The position numbers were made by a program, and so were the translations under genes. The notes under the pieces are model-generated. The model had not been told where the DNA came from. It searched no databases and saw only the letters and a list, made by a program, of their open reading frames with translations. From contig NZ_KV440945.1 of the NCBI RefSeq assembly GCF_001636345.1, positions 181,340 through 245,339 of the forward strand: a stretch of DNA of 64,000 nucleotides, written 5' to 3'. The DNA comes from Cytobacillus gottheilii. GTDB taxonomy: Bacteria; Bacillota; Bacilli; Bacillales; Cytobacillaceae. Positions 44,342 through 53,671 of this stretch are shown here, one piece after another (the stretch's first letter is position 1; every line of letters begins with the position of its first letter).

Positions 44342-45814
44342 ATGTTTAATTGGAAGGAATCCATAACTACATATACAGTACAAACAACAGAGAGAATGAT
44401 AAAACAGCTAAAACGGGTTTGTATGACTGCTTTAGCCGCAGGAGCAATTACATTGGCTGCGGGTTCTGCTGCATATGCAGATGGAAGTGAGTTAACAACC
44501 GTTTATTACGTATACATGGATGATGAATATATTGGAACCGTTTCTGATAAAAACTTAATAGAAGAAAAAGTGAAAAAGCAGCTGGAAAGCTTAGAAAATG
44601 AGTATAGAAATTTAGATGCAATTCTGAAGTCACAAGTCTCTTTTGTTCCAGAACAAGTATTTGCTGCTAATGCCAATACCTATGATGAAGAAACAGCAGA
44701 CAAGATCAAATCGTCTTTAGCGATTAAGGCTGAGGCATCGGCCATTGTGATTGATGGGAAACAAATTGCTTATTTAGCAGATGAGAAGCAAGCGGAAGAA
44801 GTACTTAAGCAAATAAAGCTCAGTTATGTATCAGATGCGCTTTTACGAGCAGTAGAAGTAAACAAAGCGTCTAGTGAGCCTTTACCCGCTTTAGAAGTCA
44901 ATCAAACACGAGTTGTGGATGTTTCTTTTACAGAAAATGTTTCTGTCTCAGCAGAATCCATTACTCCGGATGAATTAATGACCGTAAAAGAAGCGGTCAC
45001 TTTGCTGAAAAAAGGAACATTAGAAGATAAAAAGTACACAGTAAAGGAAGGGGATGTGCTTGGCGGCATTGCTGGAGCATATGACCTGACGACTAAAAAG
45101 CTTCTCGAATTAAACCCAGTACTAAAAGAGGATTCGATTTTAGATATTGGTCAGCAATTAAATGTAACGGTGTTAAAGCCTTATGTTGATGTTGTGGTAG
45201 AGAAAGAAGCCTTGCGCAAAGAGAAGATTGACTATGAAAAAGAAGTCATTGAGGATTCTTCCATGTTCAAAGGCGACACAAAGGTGAAGCAAGAAGGAAA
45301 AGAAGGCTCCAGAAATGTTACATATGCTATAACAGAGCAAAATGGCAAACAAACAGCAAAAGAAGAAGTAAGTGAAGAGATTATTACAAAGCCTGTTAAA
45401 CATATTGTAGTAAAAGGAACCAAGGTCATCCCATCACGCGGTGACGGCAGCTTTGTATGGCCTGCATCAGGCGGCTATGTATCAAGCAAGCTTGGCTACA
45501 GATGGGGTAAGCTGCATAAAGGAATCGACATTGCCAGACCAAGCAATCGCACGATTAAAGCCGCAGACAATGGCATTGTCGTATCAGCTGGCTGGGACGG
45601 CGGCTATGGCAATAAAATTATCATTGACCATCAAAATGGCTACCGTACAGTTTATGCACACTTAGATTCAATGAGCGTAAGTTCTGGGCAAACAGTCCAA
45701 AAGGGATCCGGCATTGGTGTAATGGGCTCTACAGGACATTCAACAGGTATCCATCTGCACTTTGAGCTATACAAAAACGGCAGTCTTCAAGACCCGCTAA
45801 ATTACGTTCGCTAA
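44342..45814 (+). CDS. secreted M23 peptidase with LysM and G5 domains
   Basis: The 490-residue protein has an N-terminal hydrophobic signal ending near SAAYAD and an unrecognised region to about residue 220. A LysM domain (YTVKEGDVLGGIAGAYDLTTKKLLELNP), a G5 domain and a C-terminal M23 domain follow. The zinc site is HKGIDIA and HLHFEL, as in lysostaphin-type endopeptidases that cut peptidoglycan cross-bridges. The start is the ATG at 44342, after TAGGAGGAG. It lies just upstream of walRK, the system that controls cell-wall hydrolases. Confidence 0.9.
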   Translation: MFNWKESITTYTVQTTERMIKQLKRVCMTALAAGAITLAAGSAAYADGSELTTVYYVYMDDEYIGTVSDKNLIEEKVKKQLESLENEYRNLDAILKSQVSFVPEQVFAANANTYDEETADKIKSSLAIKAEASAIVIDGKQIAYLADEKQAEEVLKQIKLSYVSDALLRAVEVNKASSEPLPALEVNQTRVVDVSFTENVSVSAESITPDELMTVKEAVTLLKKGTLEDKKYTVKEGDVLGGIAGAYDLTTKKLLELNPVLKEDSILDIGQQLNVTVLKPYVDVVVEKEALRKEKIDYEKEVIEDSSMFKGDTKVKQEGKEGSRNVTYAITEQNGKQTAKEEVSEEIITKPVKHIVVKGTKVIPSRGDGSFVWPASGGYVSSKLGYRWGKLHKGIDIARPSNRTIKAADNGIVVSAGWDGGYGNKIIIDHQNGYRTVYAHLDSMSVSSGQTVQKGSGIGVMGSTGHSTGIHLHFELYKNGSLQDPLNYVR

Positions 45815-45823
45815 GTTTAACTG

Positions 45824-45860
45824 AAAAAGTCTCTAGTCATTGGCTGCTAGAGACTTTTTC
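45824..45860 (+). terminator. terminator of the M23 peptidase gene
   Basis: AAAAGTCTCTAG pairs with CTAGAGACTTTTT around TCATTGGCTG. Confidence 0.9.
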
Positions 45861-46155
45861 TATTAAACAGACCAATCCGGTGCACTGAAAATGTGGTAAA
45901 TTAAGTATGAAAGCGGCTAAAAGATGAATTCAAGCCTCTAAAATGATAAAATTTTATATAGGAAAGCGGAAGAACTAAAGCTCCTAGCGCCTGCAGCTGG
46001 TCAAAGAAAAGCGGATGATGCAAGAATGGAGCCAAGTAATCGCTTCTCAAATTTGCACCTGAAAACATTAAATGTAAAAATGATATAAACCACAGAAATT
46101 GTGCAGAACATACAAATAGAAACTCTCATCATTTTTTCAAGAGAAGGGGACATAT
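45861..46155. other. intergenic region upstream of walR
   Basis: The gap must carry the walRKHIJ promoter, but I could not choose a hexamer pair. A piece with GCTCCTAGCGCCTGCAGCTGG (here only CTCCTAGCGCCTG) at about 45982-46000 faintly resembles the start of the intergenic repeat family. Nothing else is visible. Confidence 0.35.
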
Positions 46156-46866
46156 ATGGATAAGAAAATTCTAGTAGTAGACGATGAAAAACCAATTGCA
46201 GATATATTACAATTTAACCTGAAAAAAGAAGGTTTTGATGTACACTGTGCTTATGATGGCAACTCTGCGATTGAAATGGTAGAGGAAATTAAGCCGGATA
46301 TGATTCTTTTAGATATTATGCTTCCGCAAAGAGACGGTATTGAAGTTTGCCGTGAGGTACGCAAAAAATATGATATGCCGATTATCATGCTGACAGCAAA
46401 AGATTCGGAAATCGATAAAGTACTAGGCTTGGAGCTTGGTGCGGATGATTACGTAACAAAACCTTTCAGTACGAGAGAGCTTATCGCACGTGTGAAAGCA
46501 AACTTAAGAAGACATCAGCAGATCTCGGATCGTGCGGTTGAAGAAGAGGAAACCAATGAAATTGAAGTTGGTGCATTAACCATTCACCCGGATGCTTATA
46601 TTGTATCTAAACGCGGGGAGCAAATTGAATTAACACACCGCGAATTTGAACTGCTTCATTACCTGGCAAGACATATTGGACAAGTCATGACGAGAGAGCA
46701 CCTGCTGCAGACCGTTTGGGGCTATGATTATTATGGGGATGTCAGAACGGTCGATGTAACCGTAAGAAGACTTCGTGAAAAGATCGAGGACAATCCAAGT
46801 CATCCAACATGGATCGTTACACGACGAGGAGTGGGGTACTATCTGCGTAATCCCGAACAGGAGTAA
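46156..46866 (+). CDS. walR: essential response regulator WalR (YycF)
   Basis: WalR is the OmpR/PhoB-type regulator of cell-wall metabolism, phosphorylated by WalK. The receiver domain starts [20 protein letters not shown] and carries the phospho-acceptor aspartate in [13 protein letters not shown] and the conserved lysine in VTKPFS. The winged-helix domain includes [13 protein letters not shown] and [12 protein letters not shown]. At 236 residues it is full length. First gene of walRKHIJ-htrC. Confidence 0.97.
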   Translation: MDKKILVVDDEKPIADILQFNLKKEGFDVHCAYDGNSAIEMVEEIKPDMILLDIMLPQRDGIEVCREVRKKYDMPIIMLTAKDSEIDKVLGLELGADDYVTKPFSTRELIARVKANLRRHQQISDRAVEEEETNEIEVGALTIHPDAYIVSKRGEQIELTHREFELLHYLARHIGQVMTREHLLQTVWGYDYYGDVRTVDVTVRRLREKIEDNPSHPTWIVTRRGVGYYLRNPEQE

Positions 46867-46875
46867 AGAAAATTG

Positions 46876-48708
46876 ATGAACAAGGTTGGGTTCTTTCGCT
46901 CGATTCATTTAAAGTTCGTAATCATCTATGTATTGCTGATTTTTATTGCCATTCAAACCATTGGGGTCTATTTTGTCCGTCAGCTGGAAACAACCTTGAA
47001 GGATAACTTTAAAGCAACGATTGAAGATCGTGTAGACTTGCTAGCTTATTATTTAGAGGAACAGCTGTCTAAGGATCGGAATGTAGAGGATGAAAGCACT
47101 CCGACACTGCAGGCTGACATTTATCGCTTATTGCGTGATTACTATTCTGATGATGTGACAGAGGTACGGGTTATTGATGACAATAAGCGAATTCTTGGTT
47201 CATCTGATCCTGATAATCAGTATTTAGTGGGACAGACGGCCATTGACACGATCATTAATAAAACACTGGCAACGAGCCAGCCAGCAAATGAAGAACGCAT
47301 TGATCGGTCAACAGGCAACCGAATCTGGCGACTTGTGACGCCAATTGAAACAAATGGAGAGATCGTTGGAGTAATTTACTTAGAAGGCAAAATTGAAAAT
47401 GTGTATGAACAAATGAAGCAGATAAATAAAATCTTTGCTTCAGGTACAGCGATCGCATTGGTCATCACCGCTATTCTAGGTGTTTTGCTTTCCCAAACGA
47501 TTACCAAGCCTATTTCTGATATGCGTAAACAGGCTTTGGCGATGGCGAAGGGGAACTTCTCCCGTAAGGTTAAAATTTATGGTCAAGACGAAATTGGGCA
47601 GCTTGCGATGACATTTAACAATTTAACGAAGAAGCTGCAGGAAGCCCATGCGACGACAGAGGGAGAACGCAGAAAACTGTCTTCCGTTCTTTCCTATATG
47701 ACTGACGGAGTAATCGCAACAGATCGAAAGGGACGAGTTATTTTAATCAATGATCCTGCCGCAAAAATGCTGAATGTTTCACGTGAAACAGTGTTGTCAT
47801 CCTCTATTGTTTCTCTGCTTGAATTAGAAGATGAATATACATTTGAAGCCCTTCTAGACGAACAGGATTCGGTCATTTTAGACTATAGTGATCAGCCTAA
47901 TCCATTAATTTTACGTGCTAACTTTTCAGTCATTCAAAAGGAAACTGGCTTTGTAAACGGCTTGATTACGGTACTGCACGATATTACCGAGCAGGAAAAA
48001 ATTGATATGGAGCGCAGAGAATTTGTGGCCAACGTTTCTCATGAATTGAGAACGCCATTGACGACGATGAGAAGTTATTTAGAAGCACTGGCAGAAGGAG
48101 CATGGGAAGACCAAGAAATTGCGCCGCATTTCTTAAATGTCACCCAAACTGAAACAGAGCGAATGATTCGCCTGGTGAATGATCTTCTCCAGCTTTCTAA
48201 AATGGACAGTAAGGATTATCGTTTAACGAAGGAATGGATTGATTTTATTCCGTTTTACAACCGAATTATTGATCGCTTTGACTTTACAAAAAGCCAAAAT
48301 GTGATCTTCGAACGAAACCTGCCAGATCATTCGATATTTGTGGAGATTGATGAAGATAAACTGACACAGGTGCTGGATAATATTATTTCAAATGCCTTAA
48401 AGTATTCCCCAGAAGGCGGGAAAGTAGCATTCCAGATTGAAGATCAGGAAGGCTTTATTGTAATCAGTATCTCTGACCAGGGAGTTGGAATTCCGAAAGA
48501 AAATCTCAGCAAGATTTTTGAGCGATTCTATAGAGTTGATAAAGCTAGAACAAGAAAGCTTGGCGGCACTGGATTAGGACTTGCCATCGCGAAGGAAATG
48601 GTCGAAGCGCATGGAGGGAAAATTTGGGCCGATAGTGTAGAAGGCAAAGGGACGACCGTTTCATTCAGTCTGCCTTATGACCGGACAGAAGAGGATGAGT
48701 GGGAATGA
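46876..48708 (+). CDS. walK: sensor histidine kinase WalK (YycG)
   Basis: WalK has two membrane helices flanking an extracytoplasmic domain (about residues 35-180), then HAMP, PAS, a dimerisation region with the phosphorylated histidine in FVANVSHELRTPLTTMRSYLE, and an ATPase domain (N box NIISNALKYSPEGG, G boxes DQGVGIP and GGTGLGLAI). The ATG at 46876 matches the B. subtilis start MNKVGFF. A TTG one codon earlier is also possible. The PAS region codes for NVSRET, which contains a parS site. Confidence 0.96.
   Translation: MNKVGFFRSIHLKFVIIYVLLIFIAIQTIGVYFVRQLETTLKDNFKATIEDRVDLLAYYLEEQLSKDRNVEDESTPTLQADIYRLLRDYYSDDVTEVRVIDDNKRILGSSDPDNQYLVGQTAIDTIINKTLATSQPANEERIDRSTGNRIWRLVTPIETNGEIVGVIYLEGKIENVYEQMKQINKIFASGTAIALVITAILGVLLSQTITKPISDMRKQALAMAKGNFSRKVKIYGQDEIGQLAMTFNNLTKKLQEAHATTEGERRKLSSVLSYMTDGVIATDRKGRVILINDPAAKMLNVSRETVLSSSIVSLLELEDEYTFEALLDEQDSVILDYSDQPNPLILRANFSVIQKETGFVNGLITVLHDITEQEKIDMERREFVANVSHELRTPLTTMRSYLEALAEGAWEDQEIAPHFLNVTQTETERMIRLVNDLLQLSKMDSKDYRLTKEWIDFIPFYNRIIDRFDFTKSQNVIFERNLPDHSIFVEIDEDKLTQVLDNIISNALKYSPEGGKVAFQIEDQEGFIVISISDQGVGIPKENLSKIFERFYRVDKARTRKLGGTGLGLAIAKEMVEAHGGKIWADSVEGKGTTVSFSLPYDRTEEDEWE
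47775..47790. other. parS site inside walK
   Basis: TGTTTCACGTGAAACA is a perfect 16-bp Spo0J-binding site. The same NVSRET codons occur in B. subtilis WalK, so the site seems conserved. Confidence 0.96.
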
Positions 48709-50036
48709 CATATGAAAATATTAAAAATATCATATTAGTCATTTTAGTTGTCCTTAGTGGAGTTTTAACTTGGACTCTATGGACATATCAGCCTAACTTG
48801 GAACTGCTTGAAAATCTAAAAACGCTGAAGGAAGAGCCAATAGGTCCTACTAACGAGTTCAGCAAGCTTGTCTTGCCTGAGAAGGTAGTCTACCATTATC
48901 CGAATAATGAACATTACGGAACGGTTGACATCGGGGAAATCAACAAAACAATTAATGAAATAAAAGAATGGAATTTAACCGATTTCGAGGATCGGAGCAG
49001 TGAAGCAGATGTATTAATCTCTTCCATGTATGAACCAGGAAATACGGTTATCACTTATCCAGATAATGTACCGATTGAGCAATATCAAAATGTCATTGCC
49101 ATTGATGAAGAGATTGCGCTCACATTCGATTTTGATCATATTGTCATTAACTCAAATAATCTGGACAGGGAAGATGGGATTGTCTATTTTATTTCGAAAA
49201 AGTCCAATACCGTTTATCAGAGTCATGTAAGAGCTTCACTTGTTCAATCATTTAAAGATAAGTATTTTGAGAACTCAATATTCAATGAGAATTTTTCCAA
49301 GTATTTTCGCTACCAGCCATCTGCTGGAACGACCATTTTTATTCCTTCAGGTGAAAGGCAGCTTGTTAAATATCAATATTTATCAGAGGAATTCGAATCA
49401 GATCGATTTAAGAACCTTCTTTTTAGTGAACCAACGATTGTGCAGAAAAATGTTCAGTCTACAATGGAAGAATTCACGGACAGCTCAAGTCTGCTGAGAG
49501 TTATGCATGATTCAAATACGATTTCCTATATTAATTTTGATACAAGTACGGAATGGTCTCCGGTAGACAGCAGTTTATTATCCGAAAGCATTGATTATGT
49601 CAATAGTCATGGCGGATGGACAGATAATTACCGCTATGATTCATTTGATCAAGCCAGTAATCGAGTTGTCTTCCGACAGTATGAATTAAACGGATATCCC
49701 ATTTTTAGTGATAGCTCTAGTAAGTCAACCGTTCAGGTAAGCTGGAGTCAAGGTAAATTCCGCGAATATCGAAGAAGCAATTTTTCTTTCGATGCACCTC
49801 TTTCAGATCATATAAAGGTTGATCTTCCATCTGGAGAATCAGTCGTTAATCATTTAGAGAGTCTGGAAGGATTAGAATTAGATCAGCTTGAGGATATTGC
49901 AATTGGCTATAAAATGACCAAGGATCCACAAACCAAATTAATTTATCTTGACCCTTCCTGGTACTACTTATATGGCGGGAATTGGATTATGTTTTCCATG
50001 GAGGAGACAGGAGGGATCAACCGTGGATTGGAGTAA
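48705..50036 (+). CDS. walH: WalK-regulatory protein WalH (YycH)
   Basis: The 443-residue protein has one N-terminal membrane helix (about residues 7-27) and a large extracytoplasmic part. In B. subtilis WalH and WalI form a membrane complex that restrains WalK. The ATG overlaps the walK stop (ATGA), so translation is coupled. Recognition rests mainly on position and the single-helix topology, with the start TYENIKNIILVILVVLSG. Confidence 0.92.
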   Translation: MTYENIKNIILVILVVLSGVLTWTLWTYQPNLELLENLKTLKEEPIGPTNEFSKLVLPEKVVYHYPNNEHYGTVDIGEINKTINEIKEWNLTDFEDRSSEADVLISSMYEPGNTVITYPDNVPIEQYQNVIAIDEEIALTFDFDHIVINSNNLDREDGIVYFISKKSNTVYQSHVRASLVQSFKDKYFENSIFNENFSKYFRYQPSAGTTIFIPSGERQLVKYQYLSEEFESDRFKNLLFSEPTIVQKNVQSTMEEFTDSSSLLRVMHDSNTISYINFDTSTEWSPVDSSLLSESIDYVNSHGGWTDNYRYDSFDQASNRVVFRQYELNGYPIFSDSSSKSTVQVSWSQGKFREYRRSNFSFDAPLSDHIKVDLPSGESVVNHLESLEGLELDQLEDIAIGYKMTKDPQTKLIYLDPSWYYLYGGNWIMFSMEETGGINRGLE

Positions 50037-50811
50037 AATTAAAACGATTTTTATTATCGCGTTTCTCGTACTGGATGTGTATCTCATCTATGAATTCTCA
50101 AAGCTGAGGGATGCAAGCCAATTAGCGCTTGAATCGGAAGCTTCTGTAGAAAACAGATTAAGAGCTGATGGCATCGAGTTTCCAGAACTGAAAAATGATA
50201 ATAATGAAGTGAATTTAATTAATGCTGAACGGGCGGAATTCACAGAGGAAGATCTTGAAGATGCAAAGTTTGATGAACAATCCGCCGAAATTAATAGAGG
50301 AAAAGAATTAGTCGTCAGTTTAGATGAACCATATGCAATAGATGAAGATGCTGATCTTGAAGAATTAAACACCTTTTTAGATGCTTATATCATTTATGCG
50401 GATCAATATGCATTCTGGGAAAAAGGAGAAACAACAATTACGTTCTATCAGACATTCGAAGGAAAAATGTTTTACAAAAACAATAATGGCCGATTGACGC
50501 TGTTTCTGAATCCAGAAGGTGAAATTGTTTCATATACACAAACACTGCTCACCAGCATTGAAGATCGTGTAGAAGTTGAAGATCCGGTTCCTCCGCTAAG
50601 TGCAATGGAGACGTTGTATCAAAACGGAAAGCTGCTTCCAAACTCCGTTATTACGGATGTGGAAATCGGTTATTATACGTTCTTAAGTGAAAATACGACT
50701 ACCTATACACTCACTCCGGTATGGCGTTTTGTAGTAAAAGACCAGGGAAGTTTATATGTAAATGTGAAGTATGGCGATATCATCGATTTAAGTAATATAG
50801 AGAATAATTAA
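50023..50811 (+). CDS. walI: WalK-regulatory protein WalI (YycI)
   Basis: The protein starts at GTG (50023), after CAGGAGGGA, with [25 protein letters not shown], abbreviated here as [15 protein letters not shown]. It has one membrane helix and a 230-residue external domain (262 residues in all). It overlaps walH by 14 bases. A longer reading from 49948 runs inside walH and has no ribosome binding site. It works with WalH on WalK. Confidence 0.93.
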   Translation: MDWSKIKTIFIIAFLVLDVYLIYEFSKLRDASQLALESEASVENRLRADGIEFPELKNDNNEVNLINAERAEFTEEDLEDAKFDEQSAEINRGKELVVSLDEPYAIDEDADLEELNTFLDAYIIYADQYAFWEKGETTITFYQTFEGKMFYKNNNGRLTLFLNPEGEIVSYTQTLLTSIEDRVEVEDPVPPLSAMETLYQNGKLLPNSVITDVEIGYYTFLSENTTTYTLTPVWRFVVKDQGSLYVNVKYGDIIDLSNIENN

Positions 50812-50824
50812 TGGGGGAGAAATT

Positions 50825-51619
50825 ATGTCCATGCAATTCAGCGTTCTGGCAAGCGGCAGTACGGGGAACGCCATTTATGTGGAAAACGGGGAGCATTCTT
50901 TTTTGGTTGACGCAGGACTAAGCGGCAAGCAAATGGAAACCTTATTTCAGCAGATTGACCGAGATATGGGGAAGCTGTCCGGCATCCTCGTGACACATGA
51001 ACATAGTGATCATATAAAAGGCGTCGGCATTATTGCCCGCAAGTATAAGCTGCCTATTTATGCAAATGAAAAAACATGGCTGGCAATGGACAACTTAATC
51101 GGCCAGATTCCAGTGGAGCAAAAATTCACCTTTGGAATGGAAACAGTGAAATCATTCGGAAGCCTGGATATTGAGTCATTTGGCGTTTCACATGATGCGG
51201 CAGATCCGATGTTTTATGTATTCCATAGCGGTGAAAAAAAGCTTGTCTTAATTACCGACACAGGCTATGTCAGTGACCGGATGAAAGGGTTAATCTCCAA
51301 TGCAGATGCCTATGTGTTTGAAAGCAACCATGATGTACAGATGCTGAGAATGGGACGTTATCCTTGGAGCATTAAGCGCCGCATTTTAAGCGACGTTGGC
51401 CATGTCTCTAATGAGGATGCAGCGATTGCGATGGGTGAAGTAGCAGGTGATCGCACGAAAAGCATCTACCTTGCTCACTTAAGCCAAGATAACAACATTA
51501 AAGATTTAGCACGCATGTCTGTCGCTCAAACACTTGAAACACAGGGTATTATGGTTGGAGAACAGTTTACCCTTTATGACACCGATCCGAAAACACCGAC
51601 GATTTTAACGGCAGTTTAA
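50825..51619 (+). CDS. walJ: metallo-beta-lactamase-fold hydrolase WalJ (YycJ)
   Basis: The 264-residue protein carries the metal-binding [10 protein letters not shown] motif (about residues 57-66) and downstream histidines and aspartates (TDTGYVSD and HLSQDNN). The N-terminus [15 protein letters not shown] is typical of YycJ-type nucleases. In B. subtilis it is thought to couple DNA replication or repair with cell-wall control. The ATG follows GGGGGAGA. Confidence 0.94.
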   Translation: MSMQFSVLASGSTGNAIYVENGEHSFLVDAGLSGKQMETLFQQIDRDMGKLSGILVTHEHSDHIKGVGIIARKYKLPIYANEKTWLAMDNLIGQIPVEQKFTFGMETVKSFGSLDIESFGVSHDAADPMFYVFHSGEKKLVLITDTGYVSDRMKGLISNADAYVFESNHDVQMLRMGRYPWSIKRRILSDVGHVSNEDAAIAMGEVAGDRTKSIYLAHLSQDNNIKDLARMSVAQTLETQGIMVGEQFTLYDTDPKTPTILTAV

Positions 51620-51628
51620 AGAATAGAA

Positions 51629-51669
51629 AGCAGCAGAGGAGCTACTGAATCCTTTGCTGCTTTTTTTAT
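51629..51669 (+). terminator. walRKHIJ terminator
   Basis: AGCAGCAGAGGA pairs with TCCTTTGCTGCT with one mismatch and is followed by TTTTTTT. Confidence 0.88.
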
Positions 51670-51859
51670 AAAGATGTTCGGTATTTTAATAAAAGGCAAA
51701 CAAATTATGAACAAACTCGTAAGATTAACAGAAGATAAGTGTTTTTTTTAGAATTTTATTTTAGGCTGAGTATAATAATGGGTATAGAGGTAAAATAAAT
51801 GATAGCCATCATCTTATACAAAGAAACCTATAATTTAAAAAGGGAAAGGGTGTATGCAT

Positions 51860-53074
51860 ATGGGCTATTATGATCAGGATTATGAAAATCGCTCAAGCCG
51901 CCAAAAAGGCAAAAAGAGCGGTTATTTTTTAGCGAGCCTGGTGGGGCTTATTCTTGGTGCACTGCTTGTTGTCATAGCACTGCCAAAATTAATTGATTAT
52001 AATGTTCTTCCATACTCTGCGGAAGAAACGGAACAGCGCACAAATAATAACTCATCAAATGTTGAGACGCAAAATCTCTCCCTTGATGTGGTCACAGATG
52101 TAACACAGGCAGTTGATAAAGCCGGTGATGCGGTTGTCAGTATTACAAACCTGCAATCGACCAGCTTCTGGGGAGAGGAAACTGGAAGTGCTCCAGCTGG
52201 AACAGGATCTGGCGTTATTTATAAAAAAGACGGCAATAAAGCATTTATTGTCACAAATCACCATGTAGTGGACGGAGCACAGCAGCTTGAAGTGAGCCTG
52301 GCGAATGGAACAAAAATTCCTGCCACTCTAGTTGGCAGTGATGTGTGGACGGATTTAGCTGTAATTGAAGTAGAAGGTAACGAAATCGATACGGTTGTTG
52401 AGTTTGGTGATTCAGATACCCTAAAAACAGGGGAACCTGTCATTGCAATCGGAAATCCGCTCGGTACATTTGAAGGATCTGTCACACAAGGAATCATTTC
52501 GGGTTTAGAGCGGACTGTGCCGGTTGATATTGATCAGAATGGAACAGTGGATTGGCAGGCAGAAGTACTGCAGACAGATGCAGCCATTAATCCGGGAAAT
52601 AGTGGTGGAGCCCTTGTAAACATTGGCGGCCAGCTAATCGGAATCAACTCCATGAAAATTGCTGAGTCAGCGGTAGAGGGAATTGGATTGGCGATACCAA
52701 TTAACTATGCAAGGCCGATTATTGACGATCTTGAGCAATTTGGCGAAGTAAAACGTCCGTATTTAGGCGTTGGGTTACAGTCCGTTACAGAAATCCCAGG
52801 CTATCATCAGCAGCAAACATTACAGCTGCCGCGGGATATTACAACAGGAGTAGCGATTACTCAAGTAGAACCAAATTCACCAGCCGCACAAGCTGGATTG
52901 CAGGAATTTGACGTGATCGTTGAAATGGATGGGGAAGTAATAGATGATGTTATTGGCTTGCGAAAGCATTTATATAACCAGAAAAAAGTCGGTGACCAAA
53001 TGCAAGTCGTCATTTATCGGAACGGTGAGAAGCAAGAAGTAACGGTAAAGCTGAGTGACGCCTCTACTTTTTAG
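51860..53074 (+). CDS. htrC: HtrA-like serine protease HtrC (YyxA)
   Basis: This membrane-anchored quality-control protease has a cytoplasmic start, one membrane helix (about residues 22-42), a trypsin-like domain and one PDZ domain. The catalytic triad is His135 in TNHHVVDG, Asp165 in TDLAVIEV and Ser248 in NPGNSGGALVN. The ATG at 51860 (404 residues) is spaced better from AAAGGG than the ATG at 51854. It follows walJ as in B. subtilis, with its own terminator. Confidence 0.95.
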   Translation: MGYYDQDYENRSSRQKGKKSGYFLASLVGLILGALLVVIALPKLIDYNVLPYSAEETEQRTNNNSSNVETQNLSLDVVTDVTQAVDKAGDAVVSITNLQSTSFWGEETGSAPAGTGSGVIYKKDGNKAFIVTNHHVVDGAQQLEVSLANGTKIPATLVGSDVWTDLAVIEVEGNEIDTVVEFGDSDTLKTGEPVIAIGNPLGTFEGSVTQGIISGLERTVPVDIDQNGTVDWQAEVLQTDAAINPGNSGGALVNIGGQLIGINSMKIAESAVEGIGLAIPINYARPIIDDLEQFGEVKRPYLGVGLQSVTEIPGYHQQQTLQLPRDITTGVAITQVEPNSPAAQAGLQEFDVIVEMDGEVIDDVIGLRKHLYNQKKVGDQMQVVIYRNGEKQEVTVKLSDASTF

Positions 53075-53137
53075 GCAAGGCATTCAGCAATCAAGCAATC
53101 TCCATTTGTCTAAAATATGTGGAAGCTAGAAATACTA

Positions 53138-53169
53138 AACAGGAGAGCATAACGCACTCCTGTTTTTTT
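53138..53169 (+). terminator. htrC terminator
   Basis: AACAGGAG (53138-53145) and CTCCTGTT (53157-53164) pair and are followed by TTTTTTT. Confidence 0.88.
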
Positions 53170-53218
53170 ATGTGCAAAAATCAAAACACATAAAAGGTGT
53201 CAGTATGTTAAGATGTAG

Positions 53219-53521
53219 TGTGGATAACTGAAGATGCAAGGTTTTACAGAGTTTATCCACATTGTTAATAAATTGATGTAAAAAAGAGGAGCGTTTTAAA
53301 AGTGAAAATTTACTGCTGTGAGGAACATGTAGAGCTAGCCATTGATATAATTGTGGATGAGCTGGAAACTTTCCCGCAATTAACACAAATGGAAGACGAA
53401 CAAAATTTATCAACAGCCTGTGAATATTGTCGAAATACCGCAATATATGTTGTGGCGAACAAGTGATTCCATACCATATGTGGATAGAAAATGTGGACAT
53501 GTGGATAACTACTGTGGATAT
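53219..53521. promoter_or_regulatory. DnaA-box cluster between htrC and the PBP gene
   Basis: Perfect boxes are TGTGGATAA at 53219-53227, TTATCCACA at 53253-53261 and TGTGGATAA at 53500-53508. One-mismatch boxes lie at 53352-53360, 53479-53487 and 53513-53521, and a two-mismatch site at 53492-53500. The group is about 40 kb from oriC and surrounds a small gene. Confidence 0.75.
53302..53466 (+). CDS. CxxH/CxxC small protein (TIGR04129 type)
   Basis: The 54-residue product has an N-terminal YCCEEHVELAID segment, giving CxxH, and a later CEYC, giving CxxC. It ends AIYVVANK. This is the pattern of the CxxH/CxxC family found next to htrC and rlmH in bacilli. The GTG follows AAGAGGAG. Four ligands suggest a small zinc-binding protein. 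Its role is unknown. Boxes for DnaA lie on both sides and one lies inside it. Confidence 0.82.
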   Translation: MKIYCCEEHVELAIDIIVDELETFPQLTQMEDEQNLSTACEYCRNTAIYVVANK

Positions 53522-53671
53522 CTTGTTTGTACCTGAGGATTGCCTGTGAATATCTAGCTATTTTTAAAAATTAATGGTAGGCCATCTGAATGAATTTACT
53601 GAAATCCTATATTCTTTTTCTGGAATTTTTCGATATACTATTATAAATTTCCATAAAGGATGTGAGCTGTG

